A DNA stretch of 64,000 nucleotides, from contig OZ024784.1 in NCBI GenBank assembly GCA_964017065.1, positions 10,397,152 through 10,461,151 on the forward strand, given 5' to 3'. Below, in pieces: positions 17,201-27,112 of this stretch. The number at the start of each line of letters is the position of its first letter. The stretch's first letter is position 1. A model generated the notes under the pieces. That model was given only the letters and a program-made list of their open reading frames with translations, was not told the DNA's origin and ran no database searches. The translations under genes and the position numbers were made by a program. The DNA comes from Haliclona indistincta. Taxonomy: Eukaryota > Porifera > Demospongiae > Haplosclerida > Chalinidae.

Positions 17201-20200
17201 TTTTTTTGCCAAAAACAATCAACATTGTTCATCATGTAAATAATGCACGTTTTCCTAGAAAAATTTCTCTGAGCAGAAAGCAATCCCAGCTGAAATTCAA
17301 ATCTTTTGACCGACTATCACCAGGTCCAGACAACTCGAAATTGCTTTTTCTATTAAGTGCCCTTATTGTTGGGTTAGAAACACAAAATTATTCTTGCAAG
17401 CTTAAGGTGGCGCTTCACCGGAAATAGCAAGTAGTTAATATTATTCATACTTTATGCAGCTACCTTTATTTTTCCGGCAATACTTTGAGTTATGGAGTTC
17501 TTGTCTGTGGTGCACATTCACCTAGCTACCTTCTCTTAACATTTCAAGTTTGAGTGCTGTAGCACAAACAACATTACCGGGACAGACGACGCCTACTGGC
17601 GAGCGTCAGGTACACTATGTGCAACAACGCCACAAGAAAGACGAGAATAAATACTACAGACACACTTGCCTTCTTGTGCTTCACATACATTTGCATCGTT
17701 TTTCTGAAAATAAAGCTTGCGATGCAAATGTCTATAGCATGATGTCTAATGGATTCAATTCAGCCAGTGTCAGCAACCTGTGTCAAGGAACAGCGGAGCA
17801 TTGTGTACCTAAAGACTGAGCTCATTATAGAATCTTGTTCGCCGTGTTACTGAGCGCGCCGCAACGTTACTATAGTAGCAATATTCCGTTTACTATGTTT
17901 ACGGAGGTATACAACATGGCGTGGCTATAAATAATGGTCATTGTTCTATGTCAAGGAATTCTCTCACTGGTTGTCCCGAAGGATGTCTTGGACTCGCAAG
18001 TTCTGGGAGCATGCTGCCTAAGTAGAACCGACGCAGCTTGGGAAGGATTGTGCTCCAAAAAGTGTCATCAGCTGTGATACGCTCGACGACGTAGTCATCC
18101 TCCCTTGGAGTCCATACAAAGAAGTCGCACCACATTCTGTTAGTAATGTGCAACTGTCCTTGTACCTGGTAATAGTACTGATGGGAACGTTTCAGTCAAT
18201 ACACTCCTGTTTCTGTGTCATACTGCAGAAAGAAACTGCATGGCTTCAATTCTGGTTTTGTACAAAGATCCAGTAGTGGTGTCTCTTCTGCTTTGAAAGG
18301 ACATTTGATCTCCAGTAGACCATTGGGATATCTAGCTGTGGGATCATAAACTAACCCATCTGGTGAGGCAGCTAGCCAGCAATGTGTGATGTCGATGTGG
18401 ACACCGGTTTTCTGTACACGAACACCTGGATGCTTGCCAACGAGATATTTGGTGTACGCCTGTCGAGCCACTTCTTTTTGGTTGCCAAAAACCACCTGGA
18501 ACACACTTGGAATGGTCTCCAAAGCAGTGGCGAGGCCCATTCCGTATTTCGTGACGAAGAGCTTCTACGTCTCCTGTTTTACTGTGGCTCCTTATGGCAC
18601 TTCGTGCTCCTGCTGTGATGCGCTTTACTGTGGCCTTCGTTAGACCACCTTTTCCTTGGTATTGTGGATTATCCTTCAACAACGCTTCAAGATGTGATCT
18701 ATAGCACTTCACAGCATGATTCGCACACTCTACTTTTTTCACTCGTCTTCCACATTCAGAGCTACAGAGTAAAACACTGAGCTATCTCCGTCACCTACAA
18801 GTTGTGTAAAGCGCAGTTGGTGCATTTCTTCTGAGCGTTGAAACCCTTCAGTGATGATATCTGATTCCATGCCACATGACGTGCCAGTCCAGTTTTTGAA
18901 GCAAGTGTGACTTTGTTGCGTACACCCAACACCCGAATTTGCGTTATACGAGTGCTTGTGTGAGCTTGCTCCAACCGGCATCAACGACTACTGGTATAGC
19001 TGGAACATTTCATCAAACTCATTCCTCTCAATTGCTAACTCTCTTTCTTCCTCTCCCGCTTTTACTCCTGTAACCTCCACTTCTATCACCTCTCCCAACT
19101 CACGCTCTATGCGTATGAATGTGTTTTGACACACTGCTGGAACTTCTATACAACCAAGCTCCTCTTGTAGGTGAGCTTGGCCTCCTCCTGTCGAAATCAC
19201 TCCTAACACTGCTCCAACGTTGACCGCAAAATAGACTTTCCAACCTTCACTGTTCTTGATGTTGTAAATCGAAATATCCTAGGACACCCAGTGCACCTAC
19301 AAACCAGCACTGAAGCTAATCCGCTTCTACTTGACTCTCCTAAGAATTCAACCTCTACATGACATGTTGACGAATGCAAAGTGATGAACTGGATGTACTT
19401 CCCAAGTCGGGACAAAGAAATGACTCTGCTGCTGCCAATAAAGGCACGATAAGATCTATCTTCAGTACCTATTATCATAATGTACAATACAATCAGACTC
19501 GTAACTTATCTTACCAAAAACTTCTTCAAAACTAACAGCAGTTGCTTCTTCATCATAACTTTCAGCGGAAATGTCAGCTATGTCAATTACTTCAGAGTTT
19601 TCGTCTGTTAGAAACATTTACAGTAACCTGTTACGCAGAATTTTAGTTACCTTACCAAAAATATCTCCAAAACACTCTTCTTCCTCTATTGCTTCAAGCT
19701 CTTCTTCTGAGAAATCTACACGGTCATGTGGAGATTCTTCAGCGAAATCTGTCTCCTCTGAACTATCAACAGTGTTACAAGCATCAGAACATTATTCTGA
19801 AGTTCTAGCAGCTGACTCATTGTCAAGAGTACTATTATGCCAGCTGATCATCAGATTCACTATGTTGCTGATTTTCTATAAAACCACAATCATGTTACTG
19901 AAGCTATTATTGTTACTTATTTTGTATTAACCTTTGTGCCAGTGAACACCAGCAGCGATTCTGCGCTTAGATCCAGCAGGCTTCAGCTGTTTTATTCCAG
20001 GCATGGTAGTTCCCGCGTTCTGTCTGTACGCCACAGTAGTTCATTCATGTTTTGGCATGTAACATTCCCGCCACTGCCAGTCAAGAATGAATGTCATACA
20101 TTTATTACATAGTACGTCATCTTTCACCAATCGGATTGCTCTATTCGAGGGCATTAATGTAGGTTATTGACCGCGTGTAGCGTCTTCTATAGCAACAGAC

Positions 20201-22616
20201 CGTTGCGTCTTTGCGAGTTTGAAAAATTCGCGATGTTATTGCGCTCACAGTGATGAACTATGTATTAAATCATTTATTGCCCTACACAACTCGGGCATTA
20301 ACCGACATAATGACCTTGGGAAAGTCGGTTGCCCTCGTACAGTCTCGGGCTGCGCCCTCGACCGTTACTTGGGCAGCCAACTTTCCCGTGGTCATTAATG
20401 TCGGTTAATGCCCTCGCGCGAGGGCAATAACTAAGACATTATTATGAATAGTATCATTTTATGGTGACGTTACTTGCTGTTTCCGGTGAAGCGCCACCTT
20501 AATACTTCCATAATAATATTAGGATGATAGGGTAGGATACGGGATACATTATTGTACTAGCAAGTTACCTGGATCCTAGCAGGTTACCGAGAAACAAAAC
20601 TTGAGACTTGTGTTGTGTGCATTTCGTTTACATTATGTGTGTTTGAACCAGTTTAATCCTGTCACGCTGCATGCCAATTGACGTGATATTTCACAGGGAT
20701 GATGCTAATCAGCTGCTGAAAGTACTAGTTATTTCTTCACTCATGTACTTATCTGTTTATTCGGTCTCTGCACCCTCTTCCCTTTAGACACACAGGCCTA
20801 CTTTTGGTTGAAATGCCTCATTTAGTGTGCTGGCAATCAGGTCCCAATCGGTCACTCTTTTTGGACATTTGAAAATGAATTCCTTTGCCAGTGATATATC
20901 GTGCTGTATCTCAGGCCACCTGAACGCAGTCATGTCTGCTACTCTAGTGCTTTACTCACTGTACAAAGCAAAAATCCATGATCAAAATATACAAATGCAA
21001 GCCTATACATCATTAACTAATTGTAGCTGAAAAAAATGTCAAACTGAGATAATTTCTAGTTGCTTTAGTCACAAGTAACTCGCTTACCTCTAGATTGCTG
21101 TCCACACGTTCGAACGTGTAAAGCGAACAGCTGGGAACAGTGTAAATGTGTAACTTTTTGCCGTTTGCGGTCACGCGTTTTGATCAAAAAACGTGCAACT
21201 TAATCACGCTATTCCTTCCTCCACTCTGACTTCAAACAGAGCAACTGAACCTGTCTTGAGTTAAGTACCTAACTGCTTGAATAAATTAAACCAGCTAAGA
21301 CAAGAATTACTGATTTTCCATTAATCATGATTCAGAACCCTATATTGTGCTCAAGAAACCATGAGCGAGTCACTCCTTATTATGTAGATACCTTTGTACA
21401 CTGTAAATGGTGGCAATGCACACCCAGCTCTTCAACTACACAGTGATGTAGGACCTCTCTTACCCACCAGTTGTTTGTTGCTTAGTCTGTGCACCATGTT
21501 CTGCTTGGGTTAAAGTTCCAAATTCGTTTTGTGAAAGTAGAGGGATATTGACTACTCTTCATCATCCCAATCTTCTAAAAGAAAGCACTGGTCTGACTGC
21601 CTAATATGAATTGACGTGTACCATCAACAATTACTAGTCTATCTTTAGAAACATGTCCATCATGTGTGAATTTACAATTAATTTTTAATCAAATGTGTGG
21701 GAGTGGCTCGTTCCTGCCTTCTTACCACGCTCACTTTCATTATGTACTCCTGGGCCTCATTAGTGTCATAATTGCTAATAATAGCTCTAAGCAATAATAT
21801 TTACTGTCATGACTTACACCCTATTCTTTATCCTAGGTTGGTGTGCGTAGTTTGGAAACAGGCATGTTTGGAGCTTATTGTAATGTGTTGACTAACCTGG
21901 AGAATCTTAGTGATCACGGGCATGCCAAAGAGGTGTGTTGTACTATTACACATTCAGTAATTGAGCTGTCAGAAACAGCGTTTTGGTCACGTAATCTGAT
22001 GAAGACCATGTGTCTGGAACGTATAATTAGTTTAACTGCATGGCGCAGCTCAAGGAAAAACTCTATCATTACCCGGCCGCGTTGGCGCCGGAGGGTTAAG
22101 CGTTTGGCTATGTCCGTATATTGTTGTGTGTGTACAAAAAACGCGGCTGTTTACTGCCTTACTGCTCGAAGATTGTTATGACATAGCTCTCAACAGCTTG
22201 GTTGTTGAATATTTATTCTTTGAAAGATGCCTGCGAAGTTGAGAAAGCCTCCTGTCGTGCGCTATGGCCATGTATTCGTATTAGCAACATCACCGATTAG
22301 AACATTCCGATATGTGGGTGTGCCACAATTGTGAGACTGAGTGAACAACTGAATGCGTGTTCACTGAACTCTAATATAATAGTTCATACTGAAGTCACTA
22401 GGAGTAGCATTCACATTCGTTTCTACACATTGCATAGCGCATAGGGTATGTGAAGTCTTGTTTTTTTTTTCACAGATTCGAGTGCTAGCCGACAAATTGC
22501 TGCTCAATGCTCAACAGTCAAGTGGTGCTATCCTTCGTTCTATATCTAACAGGACTTCAACATCATCTGTTACTACTACTTCATCAATTGCCGCACCTAG
22601 TTCTGAAGGACAATAG
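11231..22616 (+). CDS. FTCD: Formimidoyltransferase-cyclodeaminase (FTCD)
   Basis: A bifunctional folate enzyme of histidine breakdown. It transfers the formimino group from formiminoglutamate to tetrahydrofolate, then deaminates it to methenyl-THF. Ten exons: 11231-11474, 12482-12699, 12747-12923, 13118-13300, 13356-13495, 13570-13858, 14135-14178, 15354-15492, 21837-21932 and 22476-22616. Phases agree and give about 556 residues (family about 540). The N-terminal transferase domain starts [17 protein letters not shown] and holds the active-site His at about residue 84 in [34 protein letters not shown] marks the second half. The cyclodeaminase domain starts around [19 protein letters not shown]. 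The C-terminal tail is Ser/Thr-rich. A 6.3 kb intron before the ninth exon holds several transposons. Confidence 0.96.
11475..12481 (+). other. 1.0 kb first intron of FTCD
   Basis: AT-rich, without recognisable exons. Short ORFs on both strands (for example 11584-11799 and 12219-12446) show no family resemblance. The intron starts GTGAAT after the split Gly codon and ends TTATAG. Confidence 0.6.
14566..15262. mobile_element. Short inverted-repeat element with CAGTGGAA termini (pogo/Tc1-like MITE)
   Basis: The left end reads CAGTGGAACCTCTCTAATCT and is followed by GGACACCC. The right end is the complement of CAGTGGAATCCCTCC, and the arms are imperfect. CAGT-type termini of this form are common in pogo/Tigger-like and related non-autonomous elements. 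No transposase ORF is seen in the 0.7 kb interior. It lies in an FTCD intron (14179-15353). Confidence 0.55.
15700..16313. mobile_element. TTAA-flanked MITE, 0.6 kb
   Basis: It starts TTAAGGTGATGGGGTAC at 15700 and ends with the inverted counterpart GTACCCCGTCCCCTTAA at 16313, so TTAA is duplicated at both edges. Just inside the right end is CTTATGAATAATTAAT, also found inside other TTAA ends in this window (near 37360-37380 and, in part, 39366-39379). No meaningful ORF is present. It sits in the large FTCD intron. Confidence 0.7.
17938..20004 (-). pseudogene. Transposase pseudogene: Mutator-like domain followed by YqaJ-type exonuclease domain
   Basis: Reading leftwards on the minus strand: [19 protein letters not shown] at 20004-19932, ending in a GT donor; acidic segments ([22 protein letters not shown], split by stops) at 19790-19650; and a segment with [16 protein letters not shown], then QLVGDGDSS, between about 18984 and 18775. 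The GDGDS motif and spacing fit the Mutator-like transposase domain found in many invertebrate elements. Next comes [19 protein letters not shown] (18740-18680), then [12 protein letters not shown]. After this the frame shifts into a YqaJ-like segment ([29 protein letters not shown]) at 18500-18200 and a tail to 17938. In-frame stops occur, and the middle of the protein seems deleted at about 18510. The family assignment is from recognised motifs, not a search. Confidence 0.65.
20277..20428. repeat. Foldback repeat of about 150 bp
   Basis: Left arm CGGGCATTAACCGACAT (20290s) pairs with ATGTCGGTTAATGCCC (20390s), and the outer parts also pair (ATTGCCC...GGGCAAT). The arms are about 55 bases, separated by a short GC-rich loop. 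It lies just inside the right terminus of the TTAA transposon, so it is either a nested insertion or a subterminal structure. Confidence 0.7.
20503..21836 (+). other. Right part of the large FTCD intron
   Basis: No exon is recognised. A stretch at about 21675-21745 resembles the arm of the inverted-repeat element at 55635-56170 (shared GGGAGTG, CTCCTGCCTTCTTA and CATTATG blocks), so it is a related single end or remnant. The rest holds nothing I can name. Confidence 0.5.
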
Positions 22617-23178
22617 CATAGATAATACAACTTGACTCATTATGTTCTAATCAGGTTCCAATATCACTTGCTTTGGAATTGCTCAAGACAACCAGCTTAA
22701 CTAATCAATCTGCATGGCTCATTGGCTGAGTATAAATAGCAATCCAGTCACAACAGCATGCAGCCTTGGTGAACTTAGGTATAAGGACGGTTACGTTCAG
22801 TTGTGTCAAGCAGTAGTGTGCGATGGATTTTGCACGCTGTAACTTGCTCGCTACCCCACAATTTTGCGACAGTTTTTGTCGCGAGTGTTACCAGGCCCTC
22901 AATTGCAAATTAATTATAGGGTGGGGGCCTGTAGAGGAGGCTAGCTATAAGCTATGATAAGCACATCAACACTAGAGTAACTAGCAATATTACAACATGC
23001 ATAATTGTCTATTTTATGGATACATTTCTTAGCAACATTATACACTGGACATTGCTACTGGAACTGTTATAGGTCCTTATATGGCAGCCTAGTAGCGCCT
23101 TTACGATGTGACAATTTTTTTTACAAACTCAATTTATAGTGCGGCAGAGCCCGGTTAATTTATACCATAGATAATAAG
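22617..23178. other. Intergenic region between FTCD and the mL64-like gene
   Basis: 560 bp without a convincing exon. It should contain the FTCD 3' end and the promoter of the downstream gene. Nothing else is seen. Confidence 0.5.
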
Positions 23179-23709
23179 ATGTCGCAGCGGTTGTCGGAGA
23201 CCGTTTTCAGAGTGCTTCAGCTGTCCAAGCCGACGTTTGTAAACGGACGCTGGAGAAAACCGTCCATCAGTCGTAGAGAACTTGCTGAGATGAGGAAATA
23301 TCTTCTGTCACTTGGAGCGGAGTGGCCGGAAAAGAAATTACGCGATAGAGGGGCTGACAAACCGTACAAGCTGACCAAGTGGGAAAGGGGAAGAGAGGCA
23401 AGGTCAGTGTATTTGCATGTTAGAAATCGGGTTGATGCATTATCAACCATAAAAAATGGGCAACCATGTGAAAGGGCGTGGTTAACCGTGTATTTCAATT
23501 CCTCATGTAGAAAAGCCGCAATATCAGATAATATGGCCAAGATGCCTCAGATGATTGCAGATTATCGTAAAAAAGTTCATGACCAACGAGAGGCAATACG
23601 TAAAAAGAATAGACGAACTGAAGAGGAGGAGTATATGCTAGCAACAGGCAAGAAGACACAGGAAGGACCTGCTTGGCAAATATTTAAAGATGCTGCTAAA
23701 AGAAAATAA
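23179..23709 (+). CDS. Mitochondrial large ribosomal subunit protein mL64-like (GADD45GIP1/CRIF1-like), intronless
   Basis: A single 176-codon frame from ATG to TAA. The middle has WRKPSISRRELAEMRKYLL and a basic stretch. The C-terminal half has MAKMPQMIADYRKKVHDQRE, which matches the MAKMPQMI core of CRIF1/mL64 proteins and is followed by a charged, probably helical region rich in Lys, Arg and Glu. This family sits near the polypeptide exit of the mitochondrial ribosome, and in vertebrates also has nuclear roles. The N-terminus is basic and hydroxylated, compatible with a mitochondrial presequence. Assignment rests mainly on the MPQMI block, so confidence is moderate. Confidence 0.6.
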   Translation: MSQRLSETVFRVLQLSKPTFVNGRWRKPSISRRELAEMRKYLLSLGAEWPEKKLRDRGADKPYKLTKWERGREARSVYLHVRNRVDALSTIKNGQPCERAWLTVYFNSSCRKAAISDNMAKMPQMIADYRKKVHDQREAIRKKNRRTEEEEYMLATGKKTQEGPAWQIFKDAAKRK

Positions 23710-24300
23710 TTGCTGTAGACTACCATGAAATCATTGTACTATGAGTCTATAAGTTATGTGTATTGGACAGTTCATATCTCACTGTCCATTGATAATATTC
23801 ACCACAGAGAGTGAAATACAATGCATTCATCGAATGCACAATATAATACCAGTGATAAAGTAATAATGAATAAGAAATGAGCTAGACTAGCCTAGGACAC
23901 CATCTGAACAATGGAGCTTGGCAAGGCAAAACAAAACAACAACAAAAATTAATAAGCAAACTCTTAAATAAATAATCTAAGAAATATATAAAGGTCTATT
24001 CTCTGTCCACACCCACACCGTTGAGTCTCTGGCATTGAATATATGGTACGAACAGGCAATGGATATATATAATTATACCTTCCCCAATGTTGCAAGCATG
24101 AGCCTCACTAATAGTTGAAAGCTCAGTCAGCAGCCTAGGCTAAAAAGGTCATAGATCTTAGTGTAATCTGTTGCCACTCTCTTCGCGAGGAAAAGGCTAC
24201 ATTATGTTTTTTTTGTGAGTGAGATTTTTGCTAAAGCGTTAGCGGTTGGTACACATGTATCATTATGAATAATTATTGTTAGCGTAGCGCGTTCGCACAT
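23710..24300. other. Intergenic region upstream of ASXL
   Basis: 590 bp, AT-rich, with no supported exon. In-frame ATGs of the next gene occur at 24301, 24349 and 24364, so its true start may lie within or after this stretch. Confidence 0.5.
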
Positions 24301-26861
24301 ATGGGCGGGGCAGAGCACTTTCTCCCATTTAAAGCCACTCTAGAGGTAATGGCGGTGGGAGTGATGACGGAGCAGCGTTTTGTTGATGTGAGAAGCCGTC
24401 GTGACAGTATGGATTCATTTTTGTCGCAACAGAGAATGCATCCACTCACAGTAGAGATCGAGCCCAGCCGAGGAAAGCGTGAGGGCCTTCCAACAGGTCT
24501 TTGGTTGCCATCTCCTGTACACAGCATGCTTGGACCAAAGAAGACTCTGAATCTTGTAGGAGGAGCGGTAGCAGGACAGAGACGGTCCAGGAGACCCCTG
24601 CGTGGTCCTCGTAGATACAGCGCGTACACAGAAGAAGACATGGATAATTATCCATCTCTACACCCTGAAGAACACTGTTCTTTACCCTCTCCAACTGCCA
24701 ACATCTCGTTTCTTCGACTTAAAAGTGAGACTAATCCAAAGACTGTTCAAGGTGCCCGTAATGAACGAACCCAGCTACTCATATCTCCTGAACAACGCCA
24801 CACCAATACTTGGCGGGCAGGGAAGGTGGTTGGCCATGGTGAACACTCACCTCACCATCAGCTAAAGCCGCCACTTCGCTTGTTGTCGATGTATGTTGAT
24901 GAGGAAGATTCTATTGTATCTAGTGATGGTATGCTACTAAAATCCTTACTTTCAATGTGTGAGCTAGCTAAACTTGTACTAATGAGCTGGCCGGCATGGC
25001 TCACTGGAACAGCTCTGATGTTGTTCATGATCGCTTTGCTGAATTGTTAGATTGGAGGCCTTTGTATTTGCCCTTTGTATTTGATTAGCTCGCAACTGTA
25101 AATCATACACATAATTTTTATATAGAATCAGATGATGAAGATGATGATGATTCTGAAGATCCAGTCCAACAGTATAAGCAACCACTTACTGCTCCCAAAA
25201 AATCTCTACCAATAGCTAGCGAGCTAAAGTGTCTCCTTTCTACTACCTCCCCTCTTATTTCATGTAACCTCAAGGTATGTTAGTTAGAACACTGTACGTA
25301 ATGATCTTTGTGTAAATTGGGTGCTATAAAGATAAAATTATAATAATATTGGTGAAAGGGTATCAAGCGCTAACTAAATGGCTACAGTATCTAGTACGAA
25401 ATATGTTTAGAATGGGTTTTGATAGCAAATTTTGAATGGTCAAAATTGGCAAGAGATGTGTTTGGTGAATTTTGGCACCCAGTTCAACGCATTAAAAAAA
25501 CTGACTTGTTGAAAGTTTGCAAAAGTTTCACTGTAATTACCTGCCATAATTTTGGTAATAATTACTTCACCAAAAATATGAAAGACTGTACCACCTATAC
25601 TAGTCCACTTCAAGGCATGATGTGTGTCATAGTGGCTACCCTAATTTTGATTTCTTTACAGAGTCTTCTGTCTCCGGCAATATTTTCATCACTGCCTAAA
25701 TTGGCACAAGAACAGTTAGTCAAACTATTGCCACAAGCTGACACTTTATCAGCAGAAGAAAACTGCAGGTTTGTACCTTCTTTAGCTAGTACACTCTGCA
25801 TGGTTTGGACAAGCTGACCTTTTAAAACCACTTATTTGGTGTACTACATCAATTTACAAATGTAATTTTCTTCTAGAACTGCATGAACAAAGAGACAGGC
25901 ACATGCTGTCCCTGTTGGGCTGGCAGCTAGTATAGCATATCACAATTGATGACTTAAAGACACTTATGCTCCTTCAACTGTTTGTAGATGGGAGGGGGAT
26001 TTGAATGTTATCCTAGATCTCTCTCCTTCTGCTTTCCTCTCTTTCCCTCCCTCTTGTTGAGGCATCATTGACCTTTCTCTGTCATGGTTTCCATCATCCT
26101 TATTATTTTATTATCTTCATCTTTATGATTTTCTCAGGTCATTGGATTTTGCTATACAAAACGAATATTTCAGTCAAGCACTGCAGAGATGGCAAGATAC
26201 ACTGGCATTAGGGTTGCTTGGTCGAAAACAAAAAGTGCCATCTCTATCACAAGCCCAAAAATGGAAGGAAAGATATTTCGAAGAGCATTATGGTGACATG
26301 GCTAAGCACTCATTTTCAAGTCGAGAACAGTCTCCTGTATTTTACCCAGCCTCTGAGTTATCAAGCTACTCTATTGAACAACAAGCGGCTCTTGATGCCA
26401 TTATGCTACCACCAGATCAACCACACTCTCCTTCTCTCTCTGTTCAACTTCCTTCATTCCAATCTTGCAAAACTATCAGTGTATCTCTGCCCAAGAAGCC
26501 CCAAGTAAAACGAGTTCGTAACCATCAAATTAAGGTGCCAGTGAATGATGTGGGCAATGCAGTACCAAGACCAACTAATAATCATTGCTTGTCCAGGTTG
26601 GCACGTGATCTTACAGTTAGTGTACCTGTCGAACAATTTCGTCAAGTTGTAACTGGAAAACGTGTTCTAATGGAACACAGTTACTCTCTTCCTCCTCGAC
26701 CAGTCAAACAATCACCATCTTTGGTTTTATCGGTAACTCAACGATGTTCCTGTAGCACTGCCCCATTGCGGGTGTGTCTGCATTGTCATGGTATGTTCCA
26801 TGCATTCTGTTCGAGGAGTCAATCACATTGTCCACTGTGCATTGCAAGAACTAACAGTTAA
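24301..26861 (+). CDS. ASXL: Additional sex combs-like protein (ASXL) with DEUBAD and C-terminal PHD-like finger
   Basis: ASXL proteins activate the deubiquitinase BAP1 on histone H2A and recruit chromatin factors. Four exons: 24301-24928, 25126-25274, 25662-25768 and 26138-26861. Phases agree and give about 535 residues. The third and fourth exons encode the DEUBAD/ASXH region (LAQEQLVKLLPQADTLSAEE, then NEYFSQALQRWQDTLALG and KWKERYFEEHYGD). A Pro/Ser-rich middle follows. The C-terminus has paired Cys/His residues (RCSCSTAPLRVCLHCHGMFHAFC, CPLC), as in the ASXL PHD finger. The N-terminal HARE-HTH domain of vertebrate ASXL is not seen. The protein is far shorter than vertebrate ASXL (about 1500). 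The first exon's start is uncertain. Confidence 0.85.
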
Positions 26862-27112
26862 TACATCAATATTATTATGTGTCTCTTTTTGTATGTAATT
26901 ACCCGATGACGTCATTTGTTGGGCAAGGGATGGTGAATATCATTAATCGTTCCCCGCGTTCCTCCCGGGAAATCCGCTGACGGAAGGAGAGGGGATGGTA
27001 CTACTGGCCCCACACACAGACGTCAGCAGCGCCTGTTCCCCTGTCGTAAAGCGCCGCTACTCTTTAATTTCGTGTTATTATTCTATTCAGAACGTGCCTT
27101 TATTGCCCAAGC
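26862..27112. promoter_or_regulatory. Intergenic region between ASXL and the NOL4-like gene
   Basis: 250 bp containing a locally GC-richer stretch (about 26930-27040) next to the NOL4-like start. It probably includes the ASXL 3' end and the downstream promoter. No clear core promoter motif is seen. Confidence 0.4.

Larger units (their letters stand above)
17402..20502 (-). mobile_element. Decayed TTAA transposon with Mutator-like transposase and YqaJ nuclease segments
   Basis: The ends are TTAA plus GGTGGCGCTTCACCGGAAA at 17402 and its inverted copy ending at 20502, giving about 30-bp terminal inverted repeats and TTAA target duplication. That target is typical of the Kolobok and piggyBac superfamilies. 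The minus-strand interior (20004 down to 17938) encodes a broken transposase. A foldback repeat sits inside the right end at about 20277-20428. Inserted in the large FTCD intron. The 3.1 kb size and broken frames indicate an inactive copy. Confidence 0.75.
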
